DNA of 64,000 nucleotides, from assembly GCF_019399895.1 (NCBI RefSeq), contig NC_091883.1:223476-287475 (forward strand), written 5' to 3'. The stretch's first letter is position 1. Every line of letters begins with the position of its first letter. The translations under genes were made by a program, and so were the position numbers. The notes under the pieces were generated by a model that worked only from the letters and a program-made list of their open reading frames with translations, was not told the origin of the DNA and did not search any database. This document shows positions 55,701 through 64,000 of this stretch, piece by piece. This stretch comes from Cardiocondyla obscurior. Its lineage: Eukaryota; Arthropoda; Insecta; Hymenoptera; Formicidae.

Positions 55701-58700
55701 ACGTGGGCATCTGCTGACGTCACCGCACAATGATACGTTGCCAGATTTTCAAAATTTTTTTTTTTTTTGTCAATATCTCTGCTCCTGGTGGAAGTAGAAC
55801 GCTGAAAATAGTCACGTGGGCATCTGCTGACGTCACCGCACGAAAATTTGTTGCCAGATTTTCAAAAATTTTTTTTTTGTTTTTTGTCAATATTTCTGCT
55901 TCTGGTGAAGATAGAACGCTGAAAATAGTCACGTGGGCATCTGCTGACGTCACCGCACGATGATTCGTTGCCAGATTTTCAAAAATTTTTTTCGTTTTTG
56001 TCAATATCTCTGCTTCTGGTGAAGTAGAACGCTGAAAATGGTCACGTGGGCATCTGCTGACGTCACCGCACGAAGATTCGTTGCCAGATTTTCAAAATTT
56101 TTTTTGTTTTTGTCAATATCTCTGCTTCTGGTGAAGATAGAACGCTGAAAATTGTTACGTGGGCATCTGCTGACGTCACCGCACAATGATACGTTGCCAA
56201 ATTTTCAAAAATTTTTTTTTGTTTTTTGTCAATATCTCTGCTTCTGGTGGAAGTAGAACGCTGAAAATAGTCACGTGGGCATTTGCTGACGTCACCGCAC
56301 GAAGATTCGTTGCCAGATTAAAAAATTTTTTTTGTTTTTTGTCAATATCTTTGCTTCTGAAAAGATAGAACGCTGAAAATAGTCACGTGGGCATCTGCTG
56401 ACGTCACCGCACGATGATTCTTTGCCAGATTTAAAAAATTTTTTTTGTTTTTTGTCAATATCTCTGCTTCTGGTGGAAGTAAAACGCTGAAAATGGTCAC
56501 GTGGGCATCTGCTGACGTCACCGCACGATGATTTTTTGCCAGATTTTCAAAAATTGCTTTTTTGTTTTTGTCAATATCTCTGCTTTTGGTGGAGGTAGAA
56601 CGCTGAAAATTGTTACGTGGGCATCTGCTGACGTCACCGCACGAAGATTCGTTTCCAAATTTTCAAAATTTTTTTTTTCGTTTTTTTTCAATATCTCTGT
56701 TTCTAGTGAAAATAGAACGCTGAAAATGGTCACGTGGGCATTTGCTGACGTCACCGCACAATGATACGTTGCCAAATTTTCAAAAATTTTTTTCGTTTTT
56801 GTCAATATTTTTGCTTCTGGTGAAAGTAGAACGCTGAAAATAGTCACGTGGGCATCTGCTGACGTCACCGCACGATGATACGTTGCCAAATTTTGAAAAA
56901 TTTTATTATTGTTTTTTGTTAATAACTCTGCTTCTGGTGGAAGTAGAACGCTGAAAATTGTTACGTGGGCATCTGCTGACGTCACCGCACAATGATACGT
57001 TGCCAAATTTTCAAAAATTTTTTTGTTTTTGTCAATATTTTTTTCTGGTGGAAGTAGAACGCTGAAAATTGTTACGTGGGCATCTGCTGACGTCACCGCA
57101 CGACACGTGGTCAAATTAAAAAATTTTTTTCGTTTTTGTCAATATCTTCGCTTTGATGAAGATAGACGCTGAAAATGGTCACGTGGGCATCTGCTGACGT
57201 CACCGCACGAAGATTCGTTGCCAGATTTTCAAAATTTTTGTTTTTGTCAATATCTCTGCTTCTGGTGGAAGTAGAACGCTGAAAATGGTCACGTGCATCT
57301 GCTGACGTCACCGCACGAAGATTCGTTGCCAAATTTTCAAAATTTTTTTGTTTTTTGTCAATATCTCTGCTTCTGGTGGAGATAGAACGCTGAAATTGTT
57401 ACGTGGGCATCTGCTGACGTCACCGCACGAAGATTCGTTGCCAGATTTTCAAAAATTTTTTTTTGTTTTTTGTCAATATCTCTGTTTCTGGTAAAGGTAG
57501 AACGCTGAAAATAGTCACGTAGGCATCTGCTGACGTCACCGCACGATGATTTTTTGCCAGATTTTAAAAAATTTTTTTCGTTTTTGTCAATATCTCTGCT
57601 TCTGGTGAGATAGAACGCTGAAAATTGTTACGTGGGCATCTGCTGACGTCACCGCACGATGATTTTGCCAGATTTTAAAAATTTTTTTTTGTTTTTGTCA
57701 ATATCTTTGCTTCTGGTGAAGGTAGAACGCTGAAAATGGTCACGTGGGCATCTGCTGACGTCACCGCACAATGATACGTTGCCAAATTTTCAAAAATTTT
57801 TATTTTGTTTTTTGTCAATATCTCTGTTTCTGGTGGAAGTAGAACGCTGAAAATAGTCACGTGGGCATCTGCTGACGTCACCGCACGAAGATTCGTTGCC
57901 AGATTAAAAATTTTTTTTTGTTTTTTGTCAATATCTTTGCTTCTGAAAAGATAGAACGCTGAAAATAGTCACGTGGGCATCTGCTGACGTCACCGCACGA
58001 TGATTCGTTGCCAGATTTAAAAAATTTTTTGTTTTTGTCAATATCTCTGCTTCTGGTGGAAGTAGAACGCTGAAAATGGTCACGTGGGCATCTGCTGACG
58101 TCACCGCACGATGATTTTTTGCCAGATTTTCAAAAATTTTTTTTTGTTTTTTGTCAATATCTCTGCTTCTGGTGAAGGTAGAACGCTGAAAATGTTACGT
58201 GGGCATCTGCTGACGTCACCGCACGAAGATTCGCCAAATTTTCAAAATTTTTTTTTTGTTTTTTCAATATCTCTGCTTCTGGTGAAAATAGAACGCTGAA
58301 AATGGTCACGTGGGCATCTGCTGACGTCACCGCACAATGATACGTTGCCAAATTTTGAAAAATTTTTTTTCGTTTTTGTCAATATTTTGCTTCTGGTGAA
58401 AGTAGAACGCTGAAAATAGTCACGTGGGCATTTGCTGACGTCACCGCACGATGATACGTTGTGAAAATTTGAAAAATTTTTTTTTTTTTGTCAATATCTC
58501 TGCTTCTGGTGGAAGTAGAACGCTGAAAATTGTACGTGGGCATCTGCTGACGTCACCGCACAATGATACGTTGCCAGATTTTCAAAATTTTTTTGTTTTT
58601 TGTCAATATTTCTGCTTCTGGTGGAAGTAGAACGCTGAAAATTGTTACGTGGGCATCTGCTGACGTCACCGCACGATGTCACGTTGTCAGATTAAAAAAT

Positions 58701-61700
58701 TTTTTTTTTTTTTGTCAATATTTTGCCTTTGGTGAAGATAGACGCTGAAAATGGTCACGTGGGCATCTGCTGACGTCACCGCACGAAGATTCGTTGCCAG
58801 ATTTTCAAAATTTTTTTTCGTTTTTTCAATATCTCTGCTTCTGGTGGGTAGAACGCTGAAAATGGTCACGTGGGCATCTGCTGACGTCACCGCACGAAGA
58901 TTCGTTGAAATTTTCAAAATTTTTTTTGTTTTTGTCAATATCTCTGCTTCTGGTGGAGATAGAACGCTAAAATTGTTACGTGGGCATTGCTGACGTCACC
59001 GCACGAAGATTCGTTGCCAATTTTCAAAAATTTTTTTCGTTTTTTGTCAATATCTTTGCTTCTGGTAAAGTAGAACGCTGAAAATAGTCACGTGGGCATC
59101 TGCTGACGTCACCGCACGATGATACGTTGCCAGATTTTCAAAAATTTTTTTTGTTTTTGTCAATATCTCTGCTTCTGGTGAAAGTAGAACGCTGAAAATG
59201 GTCACGTGGGCATCTGCTGACGTCACCGCACGATGATTTGTTGCCAGATTTTCAAAAATTTTTTTTCGTTTTTGTCAATATCTCTGCTTCTGGTGAGATA
59301 GAACGCTGAAAATTGTACGTGGGCATCTGCTGACGTCACCGCACGAAGATTCGTTTCCAAATTTTCAAAAATTTTTTTCGTTTTTCAATATTTCTGCTTC
59401 TGGTAAAATAGAACGCTGAAAATTGTTACGTGGGCATCTGCTGACGTCACCGCACGATGAGTTGCCAGATTTAAAAAATTTTTTTCGTTTTTGTCAATAT
59501 CTCTGCTTTGGAGAAAGTAAACGCTGAAAATAGTCACGTGGGCATCTGCTGACGTCACCGCACAATGATACTTTGCCAGATTTTCAAAAAATTTTTTTTT
59601 TTTGTCAATATTTTGCTTCTGGTGAAAGTGAACGCTGAAAATGTTACGTGGGCATCTGCTGACGTCACCGCACGATGATTCTTGCCAGATTTTCAAAAAT
59701 TTTTTTCGTTTTTTGTCAATATCTCTGTTTCTGGTAAAGTAGAACGCTGAAAATGGTCACGTGGGCATCTGCTGACGTCACCGCACGATGATTCGTTGCC
59801 AGATTTTCAAAAATTTTTTTTTGTTTTTTGTCAATATCTCTGCTTCTGGTGAAGATAGAACGCTGAATATGGTCACGTGGGCATCTGCTGACGTCACCGC
59901 ACGATGATTCGTTGCCAGATTTTCAAAAAATTTTTTTTCGTTTTTTGTTAATATCTCTGCTACTGGTTAAAGTAGAACGCTGAAAATGATCACGTGAAAA
60001 TCTGCTGACGTCACCGCACGATGATTCTTTGCCAGATTTTCAAAAATTTTTTTTTGTTTTTTGTCAATATCTTTGCTTCTGGTTAAGGTAGAACGCTGAA
60101 AATTGTTACGTGGGCATCTGCTGACGTCACCGCACGAAGATTCGTTGCCAAATTTTCAAAAATTTTTTTTTCGTTTTTTTTCAATATCTCTGCTTATGGT
60201 GAAAATAGAACGCTGAAAATTGTTACGTGGGCATCTGGTGACGTCACCGCACGATGATTTCTTGCCAGATTTTCAAAAAATTTTTTCTGTTTTTTGTCAA
60301 TATCTCTGCTTCTGGTGAGGGTAGAACGCTAAAAATAATCACGTGGGCATCTGCTGACGTCACCGCACAATGATACGTTGCCAGAATTTAAAAAATTTTT
60401 TTTTGTTTTTCAATATCTCTGCTCTGGTGGGGTAGAACGCTGAAAATTGTTACGTGGGCATCTGCTGACGTCACCGCACGATGATTTTTGCCAGATTTTC
60501 AAAAATTTTTTTTGTTTTTTGTCAATATTCTGCTCTGGTAAAGTAGAACGCTGAAAATGGTCACGTGGGCATCTGACGTCACCGCACGAAGATCGTTGCC
60601 AGATTTTCAAAAATTTTTTTTTTTTTTTCAATATTTCTGCTTCTGGTAAGAAGAACGCTGAAAATGGTCACGTGGGCATCTGCTGACGTCACCGCACGAT
60701 GATTTGTTGCCAGATTTTCAAAAATTTTTTTTCGTTTTTTGTCAATATCTCTGCTTCTGGTGAAGATAGAACGCTGAAAATAGTGGTGGCATCTGCTGAC
60801 GTCACCGCACGATGATTTTTGCCAGATTTTCAAAAATTTTTTTCGTTTTTTCAATATCTCTGCTTCTGGTGAAGTAGAACGCTGAAAATAGTCACGTGGG
60901 CATCTGCTGACGTCACCGCACGAATTTGTTGCCAGATTTTCAAAATTTTTTTTGTTTTTTGTCAATATCTCTGCTTCTGGTGAAGGAACGCTGAAAATAG
61001 TCACGTGGGCATCTGCTGACGTCACCACAATGATACGTTGCCAGATTTTCAAAAATTTTTTTTTGTTTTTTGTCAATATTTCTGCTTCTGGTGAAGGTAG
61101 AACGCTGAAAATGGTCACGTGGGCATCAGCAGACGTCACCGCACGAAGATTTGTTGCCAGATTTTCAAAAATTTTTTTTTCGTTTTTTGTCAATATTTCT
61201 GCTTCTGGTGAAAATAGAACGCTAAAAATGGCCACGTGGGCATCAGCTGACGTCACCGCAATAATACGTTGCCAGATTTTCAAAAATTTTTTTTTGTTTT
61301 TTGTCAATATCTTTGCTTCTGGTGAAGGTAGAACGCTGAAAATGGTCACGTGGGCATCTGCTGACGTCACCGCACGAAGATTGTTGCCAGATTTTAAAAA
61401 TTTTTTTTTCGTTTTTGTCAATATCTCTGCTTCTGGTAAAGTAGAACGCTGAAAATAGTCACGTGGGCATCTGCTGACGTCACACAATGATACGTTGCCA
61501 GATTTTCAAAAATTTTTTTGTTTTTGTCAATATCTCTGCTTCTGGTGAAGGTAGAACGCTGAAAATTGTCACGTGGGCATCTGCTGACGTCACCGCACGA
61601 TGATTTTGCCAGATTTTCAAAAATTTTTTTTTGTTTTTTGTCAATATTTTGCTTCTGGTGAAGTAGAACGCTGAAAATAGTCACGTAGGCATCTGCTGAC

Positions 61701-62170
61701 GTCACCGCACGTAGATTCGTTGCCAGATTTTCAAAAATTATTTTTTCGTTTTTTGTCAATATCTCTGCTTCTGGTGGAAGTAGAACGCTGAAAATGGTCA
61801 CGTGGGCATCTGCTGACGTCACCGCACGAAAATTTGTTGCCAGATTTTCAAAAGTTTTTTTTTCGTTTTTTGTCAATATCTCTGCTTCTGGTGAAGGGTA
61901 GAACGCTGAAAAATAGTCACGTGGGCATCTGCTGACGTCACCGCACAATGAAACGTTGCCAGATTAAAAAAAAATTTTTTATTGATTTTTGTCAATATCT
62001 CTGCTTCTGGTGAAAGTAGAACGTTGAAAATAAGTCACGTGAGGCGTACGCTGACGTCACCGCACGATGATTCTTTGCCAAAGATTTTAATAAATTTTTT
62101 TTGTTTTTTGTCAATATCTCTGCTTCTGGTTGAAGTAAAACGCTGAAAATAGTCACGTGGGCATCTGCTG
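46746..62170 (+). repeat. Satellite array, core subfamily (about 130 monomers of about 117 bp)
   Basis: Monomers of 115-118 bp follow a backbone of TCAATATCTCTGCTTCTGGT, GTAGAACGCTGAAAAT, GTCACGTGGGCATCTGC, TGACGTCACCGCAC, a TTGCCAGATTTTCAAAA segment and a T-rich run of variable length. Nearly every monomer has TGACGTCA; about half have CACGTG, the rest TTACGTG. Length differences are mostly in the T run. Long ORFs on both strands are by-products of the 39-codon period. Larger repeats occur within the array, for example 46924-47600 against 48325-48990. Confidence 0.95.
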
Positions 62171-62790
62171 ACGTTACCGCACGACGTCACGTAATCAAAT
62201 TTTTAAAAACTTTTATTTTGTTTTTCGTTAATATCTCCGCCCCTGGAGGGTGTAGGACGCTAAAAATTGTCACGTGGGCATCTGCTGACGTCACCGCGAC
62301 AATCACGTGGTCAAATTTTTAAAAACTTCTATTTTGTTTTTTTGTTAATATTTCCGCCCCCTGGAGAGTAGGACGCTAAAGAATTGTCCTGGAGCATTTG
62401 CTGACGTTACCGCACGACGTCACATGGTCCGCAAAAATTTCTTTGTTTTTCGTCAATATCTTTGACCCTGGAGAAAGTAGGACGCTAAAAATTGTCACGT
62501 GGGCATCTGCTGACGTCACCGCACGACGTCACGTAATCAAATTTCTAAAAACTTCTATTTTGTTCTTCGTTAATATCTCCGCTTCTGGAGGGTGTATGAC
62601 GCTAAAAATTGTAACGTGGGCATCTGCTGACGTCACCGCACGACGTAACGTGGTCAAATTTTTAAAAACTTCTATTACGTTTTTTTTCAATTTAATATTT
62701 CCGCCCCTGGATAAAGTAGGACGCTAAAAATTGTCCGTGGGCATTTGCGTTACCGCACGACGTCACGTAATCAGATTTTCAAAAATTTTT
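62171..62790 (+). repeat. Satellite array, right-edge subfamily (about 5 monomers)
   Basis: Monomers diverge: GACGTCACGTAATCAAATTT or CGTGGTCAAATTT replaces the usual TTGCCAGATTTTC segment, CCGCCCCTGGA replaces TGCTTCTGGT, and TAGGACGCTAAAAATTGTC replaces the usual GAACGCTG block. The array stops at the splice acceptor of the Lst-2 exon. Confidence 0.85.
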
Positions 62791-62795
62791 CACAG

Positions 62796-64000
62796 ATCCA
62801 GCGCGAGCAATGAGTTGATCAACGCATCGACAGTATCCAACGTATCGTATTTAAATTCTCATCAGTCTTTAAGCTGCAAACGCGATGTAGCGTCGAGTTC
62901 AAGTTGTTCGAGCTGCTACGACTCGAGTTCAGAAACCAGCAGTATTTCACAGCGACTGTCAGGACGACGAAATTGCATTGGCGATACAAGCTGCCGAGAT
63001 CGCGAATAGAAATCAAATCAGAGCCAAGTTTCGGTAAGAGAGAATATATTAATTTTTATATACTATTATATGGCCAAGCAATGATTATTCTTTTATTATG
63101 ATCTATAGGCATATTAAAAAAATATTCAGATTTTACTAAATACTAAAATTTAATTTAGGTGAAATTAATTTGCTTCGTATAAGTATAACTTGACTTGACT
63201 TTTTCTCTCTTTTTAAATCTTACTTGTACCTCAAAATAAAATAAAATACTTACTATCGTTAATAAAATAAACTATCGTTACATTTCCAGATCCTCGGAAG
63301 ATCTTGTGCATCGCATCTCCTTCGTTTGCATAGCGGGTGCAGTGACGAACCAATTGCAAACAAATTTTACATCAGATTTACGAACATTTTGAAATGTGTT
63401 TTTCTCATGAATAGTAGTCAAACAGTAGAAGATACCGAAGAATCTAAGGATCAGACTTTAGCTTCCACGAGTAAATACCAATAGACACGACGGAACAAGC
63501 ATTCACGGCGGCAGAGTCGTTGCCAGAATACGAAGATGCAGACAGGAAACTACTTCCATACACGATCAGTAAGGATATTGGCTTTGATTATTTTTTTTAC
63601 TAGTAAGCTATTGTAACTTTGGAGTGATGTAAATTTACAGCACCCGATATAATTAATTAACAAAAAATTGGTTTTCTCGTTAACTGTAACGTGCCTTTAT
63701 ATTTATATAGCTTCTCCTATTACTGAAAGAGGAGAAGAATGCGTCGAGAGCACCTGCTTGGGTACCGGCGTGCGCCAAGATGTATGGCTTGTCACGCGGG
63801 ATTCACGGTTGATACGACGTAACACCATTGCCAGAAATTGTGGTAAAGGGTGTTCTGCGGTCGATGCAGTAGCAACAATGTTCCACTGCCTCATTTCGAG
63901 GCACACGAAACCTGTGAGGGTATGCAACGGAATTGTTTTCTGTATCAAGTGACGCCCTTTACCGTTTCTCAAGTCTCGTCCACCACCAGATGAATGTTTC
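62796..64000 (+). pseudogene. Lst2: Lst-2 (lateral signaling target 2, FYVE) copy with introns, frameshifted
   Basis: Exon-like 62796-63033 (acceptor TTTTTCACAG, donor GTAAGA) reads NSHQSL, SSSSCSSCYDSSSETSS, then after a frameshift DDEIALAIQAAEIANRNQI. Exon 63290-63568 (acceptor ATTTCCAG, donor GTAAGG) reads SSEDLVHRISFVCIAGAVTN, then after shifts ILKCVFLMNSS. Exon from 63711 has APRCMACHAGFT, HHC, VFCGRCSSNNVPLPHF and VTPFTVSQV, the remains of the FYVE zinc finger, spread over more than one frame with stops. In animals Lst-2 is an endosomal phosphoinositide-binding regulator of receptor trafficking. Introns are kept, so this is a DNA-level duplicate or a broken locus, not a retrocopy. Confidence 0.8.

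Noticed and set aside
46746..62170. CRISPR array
   Set aside because: Regular repeats, but there is no unique spacer: the whole unit is repetitive, unit length is about 117 bp, and the context is eukaryotic.
46144..62727. Dozens of ORFs of 60-302 codons on both strands of the satellite
   Set aside because: They are the same phrases repeated once per monomer, break whenever the T run changes length, and occur on both strands; this is periodicity, not genes.
1..64000. tRNA or rRNA genes
   Set aside because: Apart from the tRNA-complementary primer sites I saw no cloverleaf with A and B boxes and no rRNA-like sequence; a covariance-model scan would be decisive.

Overview
The window reads as an insect genome, most likely a hymenopteran such as an ant. 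This is inferred from the element families (an insect-type Polinton, BEL/Pao, Ty3/gypsy with a baculovirus-F-like env, Tc1/mariner) and from a decayed copy of the animal gene Lst-2 at the right end. I see no clearly intact host gene. Almost everything is transposable element, nested transposable element or satellite DNA.

Layout. 1-4932: a minus-strand Ty3/gypsy gag-pol element that runs off the left edge, with its 5' LTR at 4510-4932. About 5025-19850: the core of a Polinton/adintovirus-type large DNA element. It carries an adenain-like protease and a PLA2-like protein leftward, then a packaging ATPase, two unassigned element genes and a chromodomain integrase rightward, then a protein-primed-type DNA polymerase B leftward, and two cargo genes rightward. 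Most of these genes carry stops or frameshifts. The integrase is split by a 2.2 kb inverted-repeat DNA transposon that contains a Tc1-like transposase. The polymerase is split by three solo LTRs, each with a 4-bp target duplication. No capsid genes are recognisable. 19982-22471: a purine-rich LINE fragment with ORF1 and endonuclease but no reverse transcriptase, flanked by an imperfect 18-bp direct repeat. 22943-30236: a full-length, decayed BEL/Pao element with 539-bp LTRs and a GTGGT duplication, itself carrying a solo LTR at 28001-28548.

30520-30966 is a small leftward ORF of unknown function with a SUMO-interaction-like motif. 31287-35270 holds two head-to-head mariner copies with intron-like gaps; the left copy is split by a 1,035-bp solo LTR. 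35353-37372 holds minisatellites, a possible orphan exon and a 220-bp near-perfect palindrome. 37404-45914 is a second minus-strand Ty3/gypsy element with gag, pol and env, all broken, with another solo LTR in pol and no 3' LTR found.

45915-about 62790 is a 17-kb tandem array of a roughly 117-bp monomer. Core monomers carry a TGACGTCA palindrome and often CACGTG; the seven monomers at the left edge lack both. The array abuts, at 62796-64000, exons of a broken Lst-2 (lateral signaling target 2, FYVE finger) copy that keeps its introns.

The insertions give a relative order: the Polinton is oldest, BEL and the LINE entered it or its flank, and solo LTRs then landed in the Polinton, BEL, mariner and gypsy copies.
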